DNA of 64,000 nucleotides. Origin: Eutypa lata (lineage: Eukaryota > Ascomycota > Sordariomycetes > Xylariales > Diatrypaceae). Positions 20,342 to 31,954 of the stretch are shown piece by piece; positions within the stretch are counted from its first letter, which is position 1; every line of letters starts with the position of its first letter. The stretch lies in assembly GCA_022661535.1 (NCBI GenBank), contig JAKULF010000005.1, positions 1,550,001-1,614,000 of the forward strand, in the 5' to 3' direction. The notes beneath the pieces were generated by a model. It saw only the letters and a list, made by a program, of their open reading frames with translations, did no database searches and was not told where the DNA came from. The translations under genes and the position numbers were made by a program.

Positions 20342-23295
20342 TTAATACTCGAAATCGTCATCCGCCGCTGGCCCCTTATTTTTGGTCACGCTCTCCTGCT
20401 TCCTATACATCTCGGCGACTTGTCGGCTCGAAGTCGCCTCGTCCGGCTTCTTGTCATCTCTGAGCTTGATGAATCTCGGGAAACGCAGGCTGATGCCTTT
20501 ATCTCCCGACGGATCTACCCCTTCCTTCGCGCCAGCTTTGTACCTTGGGCTAAGCGTTAGGTCTGCAGTCTTCACCTCCCAGACGTACCGTGGCTCAAAC
20601 CAGACGTCTGGCTGATGCTGGCCACCTGAGGAATGCGAGTAGAAAGGCTTTGGTCGGTCAATGGTTATCTCGGATAGCTGTTTATGCAGTTCCTCAAGGA
20701 CTTGCTCCGAGAAACCCGTGCCGATGTTACACACGGTCTCATAGGTATCGTTATTAGGATTGTAGCAGGCTAGGAGGAAGGCACCATAAACAGATGTACG
20801 CTTGCCTTTGCCATGATAGGCGCCGAGCACTACTAAGTCAAGTGAATCTCCTACACCTGACAGGTAATCTTTCTTGATCTGTTGTGTGTTAGTAAACGGA
20901 TGCATTGGGGAACCAAGGGTTGTTGTTTACCTTAAGCCAGTTTCGACTCCGTTTGCTTGGTTCGTATCCACTCTCAGTACCATCAAGCATCTTTACCATC
21001 AAACCTTCACAAGAGGCTTTTACACTTTCGTCAAGGAATGTTTGAATCTCTTCGAGTTCCTGGCCATCCATGTGTGTTGCGAAGGCGAATTCTCCTTCTA
21101 CCGGGGTGAAGGCATCGTGGAGAAGCTCCCGACGTTCTCGCAGAGACCTTTCAACAATGGCCTCCCCATTGAAGAAGAGCAGGTCGAATGCGAAGACGCA
21201 AACCTTCACTTTAACATCTTCAGTCTTAACATCCTTTTTCTTTCTCGTCATGAGCTGCTGGAATGGGAGCACTTTCTTCTCCGCCATATCCCATGCTACG
21301 GTCTCGCAATCAAGCACGAAGCTCTTTGTCCCTTCCTTAACCCATGTATGAAGCTTCTCGAGGACATCAGGATATTTCTTGGACAGATCTTCGGAGTTTC
21401 TTGAGAAGATGGATGCTACACCCTTGGCTGCTTCTTTGGTAGCACTTGGCAAAGCATCGATATACTCGCCTGAGTGGTCTTTCGCAACATAGTGTATCTG
21501 GGCTCTCTCGCCATCGTACTTGTATTCACAGGTGAATTTCTGGTTCTCGAACCGATCTAGAACCTCAGTAATTGCCTTGGTGGGTTTGGCAAGCATGGGT
21601 TTCAAAGGGACGCCCGGTCGGAGTTTGCATCTCTCCCGTAGATTCATGATACCGTGCTCGACCATCGTGGGGATGATAACATCCCAGCTTGGAAGTTCAC
21701 TGTGTACTGTTAGCAAAACGATCTTAACCGGGAAGAGGTCATAACATGCCTATAGACAGTCTTCAGGGTAGATTCCGCTTGTTCCATCTCAGTAGTACTG
21801 GGGACTTGTCCCTTTTGTTCCTTCTCGTGGCATATCATGGCTTGAGCGATGGAAACAAGAACTGTCCTCTCAGCTAGTCCAAGCCGGAGCTTCCCCTCGA
21901 GGAAACGAACGAGATACTTGGCTTCACTAGGGCCACCCTTGTCCTTGTTAATATCAACTTTGCCAGTAGAGTGTGCATCAGCGGCTGAAAGCAATTTCTT
22001 GATCAGATCGACCTTTCTGCCCTGTGCACCATGTCCGCTGACAGTTGCGACATCCATCAGGCCATTATGAACTCCTTTGACAGTGAGCGGCTTGGGTTTG
22101 AACATTGTAGGCTGGGTAGACCTGCTCTTGACTGCTACTAATCCTAAATCGCCGATTTCTTTTTGGTCTGCCTTGATAACCTGCAGACTCCGTCCTGTCG
22201 TCTCCCCGATGGCCTTCATGATCAAGGACTCGCCAATGCCCAGCTCTATACCGGCATAGTCTGGTGCAAGTTTGTTGATCATTAGAAGGACAGTCGGAAG
22301 GTAGTCCTCAGGTGTCAATCGCAAGACCTGTCGCAGAAAAAGCGCGCAGTGTTCGGTAATCTCCAACCGCTTTGTAGTGAGTTCTATAAGTGAAAATGTC
22401 GTACATAACGCAGCGTAAGGAACGGGTGTGCCAGCTTTCCAATCCGGGTAGGGATCCTTGGCCTTGGTTTTGAGTTTCGTCTGTATCTTTGCGCGTGCCT
22501 TTGCAGCAACATCAGGCTTTTCTTCGAGGTCGTCTTCCGCCTCTGAAGCAGAACTTGCCGCTGACTCCTCCGACTTAACCTCATCGTCAGCCTCTTGAGT
22601 CTTGGCCGCCTTTTTCCCCTTTGTATTAGGTGCTGGTGACTCTTTCGCTGGTTTTTTCTTGCTCTTGGTGTCTTTGCTGGGTTTTACCAACTCGTCAGAC
22701 ATAACTTCATCTTCATCCTCGTCTTCTTCAATACGGCGACGATTCCTTCGCGGTCGTTTCGATACGGGGGCTTCTTCCTCTAGATCTTCCTTGGGTTCTT
22801 CTTGCTCCTCCTGCTTAACCTTCGTTGGGGTTCTCTTCGCCTTGCCCTTAGATGGCAGGGCTGTTCGTGATCGTTTCTTCGAGTCTGTCATGGCCACAAT
22901 TAATTGAATATCCTTATATAGATACTATGTATATAGGAGGTCGTACCCGGCGAACGATCTCCATTTTCCTTGGCATCCCCTTCAGCCTTTATTTTTTTTC
23001 CCGACGACTCTGCCTCTTCTGTACTATCCTGAGGCTCGTCCTTGGGTTTCTTTGCGGATTTGGTAGCGAAGGAGAGTTTGGTCTGCTGTGTAGGGGTGGG
23101 TTTGGAACCATTGGGTTTTCCAAAGAATTTGCTAAGGGAAAGGTTAGCATACTTGCATATTCGAATTCCAGGGGAAGAGACCAAAAAAGAGAGCGAATAT
23201 GCAATGTCAAGGACAGATGAACAGAACACCTTCACCCACCCTATGGTGGTCTGTGAAGACTTTACATACCCCAAGGTTGCTTGCTTGGGTGGCAT
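20342..23295 (-). CDS. cdc17: ATP-dependent DNA ligase I, five exons
   Basis: Seals nicks between Okazaki fragments and in excision repair; nuclear, recruited by PCNA. Exons on the minus strand: 23295-23270, 23131-22947, 22884-21750, 21699-20931 and 20878-20342, giving 883 aa. The N-terminus MPPKQATLGKFFGK is a perfect PCNA-interacting motif (Q-x-x-L-x-x-F-F), split by intron 1. A Lys/Glu-rich disordered region (to about residue 210) precedes the DNA-binding domain. The adenylation motif CEYKYDGERAQIH places the nucleotidyl-lysine at about residue 509. Later motifs are SFVLDCETVAWD, EGLMVK and RSRNWLKIKKDYL. Intron 3 (21749-21700) has a GC donor; all others are GT-AG. The alternative symbol is LIG1. 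It is divergent from the HTD2 gene, separated by 558 bp. Confidence 0.95.
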
Positions 23296-23853
23296 GATGA
23301 GCAGTCTATATGACGTACTCGTCGCAATTCGGAGTAATTGACGTGAAGCCACAATTGTGATAATTGTGATGGTCGCAGATGAGTGACGAGAGACGAAGGG
23401 CAAGGGTTGGGTTAGAGAGCACCACGTTTCTTAAAACCTTCAATTTTGGATTTGGAGCATCACTTGGACGCTGGATGCCTAGAATTGGGCTTTGTCTGCC
23501 TGTTTAGAATGGAATTGAGGTGGGTAGGTATGCAGTGAGTAGGTAACATGCCTAGGTAGCAGTTGACGTGAATAGAGCGCGCCTGCCTAACAAACTCGCA
23601 TAAATTGGTGACGCGAACTTTTGACGTTAATTCCTTAGCTTACCCTGTACTATTTTAGTGGACCTTTACCTCTAACCAGCTAAATAACTAGATGGCGCTA
23701 AGCTTGATATAGCAAATATAGCTATAGCTCTCCATATGTCCCCGCATATACTGTAGGTATTTGCCGAGCTTAGCTTTTATCAATATTCCAATCTCCTCAT
23801 CTCGACCAGTATATCCAGGTTTAGATTTAGTAAAGTGACAATCAAATGGAAAT
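23296..23853. promoter_or_regulatory. Divergent promoter region, DNA ligase / HTD2
   Basis: A 558-bp gap between two start codons pointing outward, so both promoters must lie here. I see no clear TATA box. A plus-strand TTTGACGTTAATTCC and neighbouring GACGTGAA/TGACGCG elements are visible but unproven as binding sites. Confidence 0.55.
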
Positions 23854-25143
23854 ATGACAACAATACCCCGTCGATGTTTCCAAAGGCTCAACAGCCTTCC
23901 ACGGCATGGGAAGGCCCGGGTGTGCGCTGCTGTTTTTCACTCATGCCATTATAGTTCGACAGCTTCTAGCGTCGACTTTGATGCCATCCGAACCGAAATG
24001 TTATCGCGTCCTGCGAAACATATCTGGGATGTTATGTCACCTACAAACTCACATTTACTCAACATTGCCCTGGCCGATTTCATCCCACCCACCTGCCAGC
24101 CTGCCCACTTCGTAAAAGCAGGTGTAGTTCATCCCGCAGGACGCAGTTACGATCAGGCCGGCGTCAGGGATGCGAGAGATGTAGCTGATGAGCTCAGCCT
24201 ACCAGAGGGCCATCAACTCGTGTACTTCCCACCTCAGATACGCTCTTCTGGCATGCTCCCCGATGGTACGGATCCTTTCCAAAGCCCAGGCGCACCATTC
24301 GTGCGCCGTATGTGGGCTGGCGGCTCTGTGGAATTCGGGTCCAATTTACCCCTGAATTCCTCCCCAGCACTATGTGTTGAGAGCATAGACGAAGTCACCG
24401 TAAAAGGTCTACCCGGGGAGGAAAAGATATTCGTCAATGTGCTACGCCGTTATATGGACGAAGTTCAGTTCCAACAAGAACTCAAGAATCCCAACGGGAA
24501 AGAAGGCTCCATTTCTGAAGATCGAAAAGGCCCCGTAGAAAGGAGAACTCTTGTTTTCATGCGTCGGAGGGATTCCGAGGAAATAAAATCTGGCACACTA
24601 CAGGTGTCGCCAGGGAAAGACAGGGTTGTCAAAGGTAGGCTCTTATCAAAATCATTGCCAAACTTCCTCTTGGCTCTATTATACTATATTCATTTTAAAC
24701 CATGGAAGCTCTAGATGTTGCGGCTGATGTGTGACTTAGCACCCAAAACTGCTGCTTTTTCCATAACCCTCACACCAACTCCGATGCTCCTCTTTCATTT
24801 CAGTGCGCTAACCTATAATGCTCATTCTATTCACCTCAACCCGGAGTATTGTCGGGTAGTAGAAGGCCATCGGAACTTATTAGTTCATGGGCCGCTTTCT
24901 CTCACCTTGATGCTATCTACGCTCAGATCCCAACTCGGGAAAGACACGCAAATACGTCGCATTGATTACCGAAACCTAGCGCCTCTATACGTCGATGAAC
25001 CTATGAATATTTGTGTCAGAAAAAATGAGAATAGTGGCTCGTCACCAGATTCCCAAAAATGGGATGTGTGGGTGGAAAACAAAGACGGTGGCCTCTCCAT
25101 TAAGGGTACAGTGTTAACAGGCCCGAGGAAGAGTAGTTCATAG
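23854..25143 (+). CDS. htd2: Mitochondrial 3-hydroxyacyl-thioester dehydratase (HTD2-like)
   Basis: Hot-dog fold dehydratase of mitochondrial type II fatty-acid synthesis, removing water from (3R)-hydroxyacyl-ACP on the path to octanoyl-ACP and lipoate. Exon 1 is 23854-24634 and exon 2 is 24740-25143. The intron (GTAGGC...GACTTAG) keeps phase and joins RVVK to APKTAAFSITLTPTPMLLFH; 394 aa in all. The first about 30 residues are Arg-rich without acidic residues, fitting a mitochondrial presequence. Family blocks are WAGGSVEF, ERRTLVFMRR, FSALTYNAHSIHLNPEYC, which contains the conserved His residues of the hydratase motif, and VVEGHRNLLVHGPLSLTLML. In-frame translation of the intron would end early, so splicing is required for activity. 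Confidence 0.88.
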
Positions 25144-25703
25144 AAGAGAATCACCATCTTAGGTTCCCCTCTTTGAAACCCTTCTTGAGAGATAGCCTAT
25201 GAAAATGCGATACAGGCAGCTTGATATCGTATGTGAAACAATCTCTTCGCTATTGGTGTCGTATATATATTATATAGGTGAAACGTATATCCCACCTAGA
25301 AAAAAATGAAGGGGTGAATTAATTACCTGGTTATCTCGTAGTCCTGAGTTTATATGTTGATGGATATCGTCCCAAAACGGTCTAGGCACAGCTGCTCAGG
25401 GGTTTAAATGCAAGTGATAACGATCGGTGCGGGTCTTCCTGAGCTTAGACCACACCTTATCTCTCTTAGCTAACAACTTCAACCTGTAAAGAAGGAGGAG
25501 CAACAAACAGGACGATTGATTAGATGCGGTGAGGATCGCATTGAATGTCTTGCGGGTCTGCCCCCCCCCCTCTTCATTATTCACATAAGACATATATAAT
25601 TGGATCTAACCTTACCTCCCTCCTATCGTATATAGTATTGTATACTGGTAACATACACATACATTCCCTAGGCTATATACACCGACTACGTATTAAGCCA
25701 ACA
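25144..25703. other. Intergenic region upstream of F-box gene
   Basis: About 560 bp containing the HTD2 3' flank and the F-box promoter. A 10-nt C run sits at about 25561-25570. No other gene is seen. Confidence 0.6.
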
Positions 25704-27794
25704 ATGGAGAACATATCCCCGGAGATCCTGCACATCGTGTGCTCGTTCCTGCGCGTGGACGACGTGCTGAGCTTCCGGCTGGTGGGGCGGTCGTTCGCGG
25801 ACATCGGGGCCGCCTACATGCTGCCCGAGGTGACGTTCTACATGCACGACGAGGAGCTGCGGCGCCTACGCGAGATCTCGCTGCACCCGGTCTTCTCGCG
25901 CCACGTCTGCTCCCTGACGTACTTCGCCCACGCCCTCGACAGCCCCAAGGTGACCTTCCGGGAGTTCGTGCGCGACCACCGGCGCGAGCTCCGGTGGAAC
26001 CGCCGCCTGCGCCGCCGCAACCTCTCGACCCCGCAGCTGATGGTCGAGTACCGGAAGTACGAGGAGGCCGCCGACCGCCAGGCCGCCATCATGACCGCCC
26101 AGACCGACATCGACGTGCTCAAGGAGGTCATGCCGCGCTTCCCGAACCTGCAGCAGATGACTATGTCTGCGGGTCATCTTGGTACGTCTACGAACATTCC
26201 ATTCCAAACCTCGTAACCCCTTGTTTGATTTAAGTTCTTATTATATATGCTAACTAACGCTTAGTACGTATCATCACAATTATTCCCCTTCCCAAGCTTC
26301 TACAAGGTAGACAAACAACAAGGATTTAACACGCACCACAGTTCTACGAGGGTCGAATCCGCAAGAAGCGGCCCAAGCCCCTCGACAACATCATGCGCGG
26401 CAGGAACCTGTACTCCCTGAACCCGGAGGGGGCGCGGCCCCTCGAGGCGCTCATGTCGGCGAACGCGGAAGCGCAGTGCGACATCCGCAGCTTCCGGGCG
26501 GGGTCGCTGAACTGGCGGTTCTTCCGGCACCGGGCGGCGGACCTGGCGCGGCTGTTCCGGCCGCTCGCGCACCTGACGCGCATCGAGCTGAACATCAACG
26601 TGGACCCGGCGGACGAGCGGGCGCGGGAGAGCGACTCGGCGGCGCGGTGCCGGCGCGTGCTCGGGCGCGGCGTCCTCCGCGAGATCCTGCGGTCCATGCC
26701 CGCCCTGCAGTCCCTCTGCGTCGAGCTGGTGTCCTGGGACGGCGACGACCTGGACCGCGGCGCCGCGCTGCGCGACGTCGTCGAGCCCGGGTTCCGCTGG
26801 CCCCAGCTGCGGGAGCTGGTCATCGGCGGCGTCGATTGCGAGAGGCAGGACATCATGGATGTCCTGGAGCTGCATAAGGATACCCTGCGCCACTTGTGTC
26901 TGCGGAGCATTTACCTCAAGACGACATCCTGGAAGAAACTTCTACCGTAAGTCACCCACTTTCTCCAAGCTAAGAAGATATTTCATCGCCTTGTTCTTGC
27001 TTGTTGTCTTGGGCGTAGACTCGCTCCAGCAGTTTCCTTATTCTTAAGAAGAACTTGTAGACATACATAGCCTTTCATATGCTACATTTCTCCATATTTC
27101 TTTTTCTTTTACTACTTGATGGTAAACTCACATTTTCAATAGGGACATCAGGAAAAAGCTCTACTTAACCGACGCCTGCATCTGCGGGGACCTGTACGGA
27201 CACCCAGAGGAAGACGACGAAGATCTACAGGGCGAGGCGGGAGCGGCGGATTTCTCGTTCTGGCCGATCCCGCACCTGACGCCGGACCTCGAGTACTGGG
27301 ACCTGTCCGTGCCCGAGGTCGGGTGCCACGACATGCGGGAGTCGATCAACGTGTACTGCCGGCAAGGCGGAGCATTATATCCGGACGAGCTACCGCTAAA
27401 TGACGAGGTTGTTGATAAGCACTTCGACGAGTACGTCAAGAGCGTTATGGAGTACGACGGCGACGAGTACGACGATGATCACGACTCGACGATGTCGGCG
27501 TTTAATGATTTGGGCCTGTCGGATGATGATGATGATGATGGTAAGGAAGGGGGGGCGAATGGTGGTCGTCGGGATGATGATGATAGTAATTGGGAAGACG
27601 TTGATTCCGCCGACGAGGATTATGATGAGGATGAGGATGATGATGATGAGCTTGGCGATGAATTCGGATATGATGACGAGTACGGATACTTTCTCGACGA
27701 CGACGATGATGACGGGGGGTTCGGCCCGAGCTTGGGTTTGAATCCGGTCGAGTTTGTGCTGGGAATGTTCATGGGAGGACCTACGCAGTGGTGA
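25704..27794 (+). CDS. F-box protein with acidic C-terminus; first splice junction breaks frame
   Basis: Probable substrate adaptor of SCF ubiquitin ligases. The N-terminal F-box is MENISPEILHIVCSFLRVDD followed by VLSFRLVGRSFADIGAAYML. Leucine-containing segments follow (PLAHLTRIELNINVDP; WPQLRELVIGGVDCERQDIM). The C-terminus is very acidic, with Asp runs encoded by GAT repeats. Exons: 25704-26181, 26342-26946 and 27143-27794. The second junction (CC|G) is in phase. The first is not: the good GTACGT donor leaves one base, while the only usable acceptor (CACCACAG at 26341) starts exon 2 on a codon boundary, and an upstream TAA at 26327 excludes earlier acceptors in that frame. Homologue-like order (...SAGHL then FYEGR...) shows both exons belong together. 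Either a one-base error or mutation, or an undetected microexon, is involved. Confidence 0.75.
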
Positions 27795-29173
27795 TCTTTC
27801 TTTCTGAGCTCTTGCTGTTGCACGTCTTATGATCATCAATTACTATCTGTTAGAAACTTAGGCAGGGTTACTACATGTGTGTGCTTTCATTTGAGAGGAG
27901 CTCATGCCTCTAGAGACCTACCCTCCAAAGGAATATAGACAAGATTCAAGAAACGGAACCTGGGATGATGGCTAATTACCATTACATATCGCTAATATCG
28001 TCACTCTAGAGTCACACGTATCACGTCTAAGTTGTTAGTACCTTCTGAGAGGCGAAACATGCTTGAGAAATAACTCAACACCCAAGTAAGTAGTCTAGCT
28101 GAGACTTGCGTGAACTACCTATGTATGAGCCCATGAGATAGATGCCCCTCTCCTTCATGATAGCTACGGCGCGATACCCGGGACCGAAACGAGAGCATGT
28201 TCTTCAAGATACCACCAATTTGTAATCGAGAGATTATTCGGAGCGGATTATTCAACGGGCGACATGTCGTGGCTACCTCGTACTAGAATCTGTTTGGAAG
28301 TCGTCTTGCCTCCCATTGATATCAATCCATCCAAGGCTACATACAGATGCTTCCTCCAGAGCCGTGTATATCGCTAATACATATATATACATGTCTAGCT
28401 CCAACTTCCGGCATCAGTGAGTAGTAGCGTAGCTAGCGTACGAGGTTTTATATTATCACACCCTAAGCGTCCCGACGTAGCTGTAAGAGCCCATGTAATT
28501 TAGAAGGGCATGTGCCAAGTATTAACCAAGTTATTTCACGCATTATCACGATCGGAGAAATAAGAGAGATGTAAAGTATCTAAAGCAAGTTATCATTGTC
28601 TGTCTAGTAGTCGTGAGTTTCATAGCTGGCGTCATGTACAGCAGTGATATTATTACAGGTTCTCGCCTCATATCAAGGACAACGGCCAAGCCAGGGTCTC
28701 CCGTGCCACTCAAATCCATTCGTATCAACATAGTCAAGTATGCCTTGCCTTGCCTTGCCTTGCCCCCAACGCCGGTTCCTCATCTCACAAGTGCAACTAT
28801 CTCTCTCTCTGTAGAAGTAGTAAAAGCAGGGGAGCGACAAGCACATCCCGAACGCGAGAAAAAGAAGGAAAAAAAAAATTCAAGCCTGAAATCGATCAAG
28901 TGAGAAACGTCTCAACCATGTCTTTCTGTTTTCGCCATGTAAATGCAAGTAAAGTGTTTGAAAAAAAGGGCCAGCCGGCGAAGAATAACATTGGAGCGTA
29001 TGTAGTAGACAGCCGAGTCGCAAAGTATGTTTTATCAAACATGATCAGTGTCGCTACCATCTGAGCGTGACACTAATGCTCGCTCGAAATGCTCGAAGGA
29101 TGGCGTCGATCCATTCTAGCTGAGCTACGACGTCCAATTCTCCAGGAGAATATTCAAAGAATTGATCCATATT
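27795..29173. other. Intergenic region between convergent genes
   Basis: About 1.4 kb between the 3' ends of the F-box and MAPKKK genes. I see no supported gene. It contains a short CCTTG repeat at 28742-28763. Confidence 0.55.
28742..28763. repeat. (CCTTG)n short tandem repeat
   Basis: Just over four copies of the pentamer CCTTG in the region between the F-box and MAPKKK 3' ends. Confidence 0.9.
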
Positions 29174-31954
29174 TTAAGTAATTGGAGTCAAAAATGGGCT
29201 TAACATGAGATCATCGGCGCTAGGTCGTAGGTTGTGATCGATCTCAAATGTTTGCTTCAGGAAATCAATGGCCTCTGGGCTGGCAGTGTCTGGAATGGTA
29301 GGCGCCGCCTTGCCGCCACCAATCTTGAAGATGGCCTGCAGTTGGCTGCAGTCAGGGAAGGGGTGGTTTCCAGTCATCATCTCGACAACTAGGCAACCCA
29401 GAGACCAAATATCTGCCTTGCGGGTGTACGAGGTCTGCTTGACGACTTCCGGCGCCATCCAGAAAACCGAACCCTGGAGGGAGGGGCGGTGCTTGTTGTT
29501 AGCAGCACCACTTAGTATGTTCGTCGCCTCAAGCTTCTTGCTGATACCAAAATCCGAGATTTTAATTGTGCCCTTGTTATCAACTAAGATGTTTGCACCC
29601 TTGATATCTCGATGGATGATGTCTTGTCCATGCAGGTAGGAAAGTCCATTCAGAATCTGACGGACAAAACTGCGAACGAGTGGCTCTGGGAGAGCACCGT
29701 ACGAGTTGAGCATCGTTTGCACTGAACCACCGGGCACATACTCTAGGAAAATGTTGAGATGTTCAGCTGACGAACTGCAGCCGAGGTATTGCACGATGTT
29801 CGCATGGCGGAGGTCGCGTAGAAGGGAGATTTCACGCTTCAGTGCATCAATCATACTCTTCTTGCGACCGTCGTTCTGGCTGTTTGCTCCTGGGGATGGT
29901 GTCTCCACTTGCTTAACAGCAAGAAGCTCACCAGTGACGGCGTGCAGGGCTAGGTATACGCAACCGAAAGAGCCTTGGCCAATGAGGGCACCTTTCATCC
30001 ATTTGTTGTCATCCCACGACTCGCCAGCCAGGAAACTCTGTAACTCTTCATCCTCGTCCTCGCCGTCTTCGCCTAAAGCCTGGGCAATTTCCTTGACGGA
30101 GCCGGAGCCTTGCGTGCTAGTCTCGTCAAAATAACTCGTGTGACGAACGAGATTGCCGGAGGAATCAGTCAAAGTGGTGGGGTTGGAGTCAGATCCGCTG
30201 TCCGCGAAGGACACGTATGACTTTCTGTTCGGCTCAATAGGTGACTCTTCCTGTAGGGTGTCCAGTACAGACGAGGCTACAGAGTCCCGGTAAGAGGGTT
30301 GTAGGCGACTCTGGGCATTGAGCGGTTTAACTTTAGCGAGTTGGTTACTGCCTTGTAACCAGGTCTCGGCGATGCTAGGAATAGGCGGCGCATCTTGAAC
30401 GCTAGAGGCAAAACTAAGGTTGCTTGCGACACTCAATCGGCTATTAACCTTGCTTAGTCGTGTCGATCTTCGCATGGAAAGTCGGGCAGTCCGGTCAATG
30501 TCCTCTCTAGGATGATCGGGAAAGTATGAGGTGAGGTCGGATGTAATCAATTCACTAGGTGGTCTCAGTCCTCCAAACTGTCTTAATACGGCCCTTCGTC
30601 CCAGACCGGCTCTCGTCTCCTGAGGAGCAGGCCGCTCAAGATCTCTTGCGGCATTGTTCAGGTTCCTCTCCCTGTCTTGGAAGGAGATGGGTGAAAGGGG
30701 CGGTTGCAGACCTAAGAGCTGCTGCACCTTTTTCTGACTTCTCCTGTCCTGGTCCAGGGTACGAGAATAGTTCTGCTGGGCCTCCTCCATAGCGATGGCC
30801 GCTGCCCTCTGAAGTTCTGACTCACCCGGTTCTCCGGAGGGTACCCTTCGGAGTATAAGACGATTTCTCTCCGGCCGCTTTTGATCCTTGATGATGCGCC
30901 ATAGTTCGGTATCGCCGAGACGACGACATTGCTTAGGGTCGGGGTCAACACCGGCTAATACCCAGAAACAGTAGTTACGATCGTGATCCTCTCTAAGGGC
31001 GAATTTCCGTAGAGTGACGCGCATGACTTCCTCACACGTGTTGCAATCGGCAATCTTGACGACCTTGGTGACACCGCCAGTGGAGATAACCCGGATAACA
31101 TCTTGGCCCTGTGGTAGCGCAGCCATCAGCGAACCATCCACACTTGATTGGTTTCTGGTATGGGTCATTACCAGGCGACCAGACTGAACAGCTTCCGACG
31201 AGGAACCAGGTACCCTGCTTGTCGTACTGCTCATGTATTGTTGGTTTGGGGGATAACGCTGTTGGCGAATACCCCGCGCATCGGCACTCGGTAGAGGTGA
31301 ATTCGGTCGTGAAGCAGACTTTTGTACTTCAATCGCCGGGTAAGCCATGCTGTGTATATCGATTTGTCTCGAGTATCTCTTGTTCGCCGTGTTGGGTACA
31401 GTGCGGCTGCCACTTGAGTTGGATGGTCTCGGAGAGCCGGTGGATGGCGTATACTGAGCATCGAGGCCACCGAAGGAATCCTAAGGGTTCTGTCAGAAAA
31501 TCATGCCTAAGCGATTAACATACCGTCATATATAACTCACCCTATTCCGTTTCTTTTGATTCGCGTAGGCTTTTGTTCTAAGCTTCTTAATGCCGAGAAA
31601 TAATCGCACTCGATCGCCGACCTTCTCGATGCCCATCTCCTTCAGGACTTCCTTGTCCATTTCTAGTAGATTCTCACCGTTGATGTTGTTCTTTCTGAAG
31701 ATTTTCTCATACTCGCCACATTTGACGCTTCTTAGATATTCGCAGACCTGGTCCTCACTCCAATTCTTTACCGCATCGGGACCGTCAATGTCTGAGAATT
31801 CCGAGTCGGTTGGGCTAGCGTAAGCTTGACCCTGGAGCGGAAGTGCGGGTGCTCTTCGCGAAGGTGGCATATTTGATGGAGTATTGGCAACAAGAGTTGA
31901 ACTAGTCGAGGCCAGCGAAGCCGGAAACGACGATTTGGAAGCTAACATAGCCAT
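29174..31954 (-). CDS. ste11: STE11-type MAP kinase kinase kinase
   Basis: Serine/threonine kinase at the top of the pheromone/invasive-growth MAPK module (Ste11-Ste7-Fus3/Kss1), called NRC-1 or MST11 in other filamentous fungi. Exon 1 is 31954-31541 and exon 2 is 31480-29174; the 59-nt GT-AG intron is in phase, giving 906 aa. Exon 1 carries a SAM domain at about residues 45-115 (KNWSEDQVCEYLRSVKCGEY...LKEMGIEKVGDRVRLF), used for Ste50 binding. A Ras-binding-type domain lies near residues 265-350 (ISTGGVTKVVKIADCNTCEE...). The kinase domain (about 625-900) has the glycine loop IGQGSFGCVYLA, VAIK-equivalent LLAVKQVE, HRDIKGANILV, DFGISKKLE and WMAPEV. It probably controls mating, hyphal fusion or infection structures by analogy. 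Confidence 0.95.
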
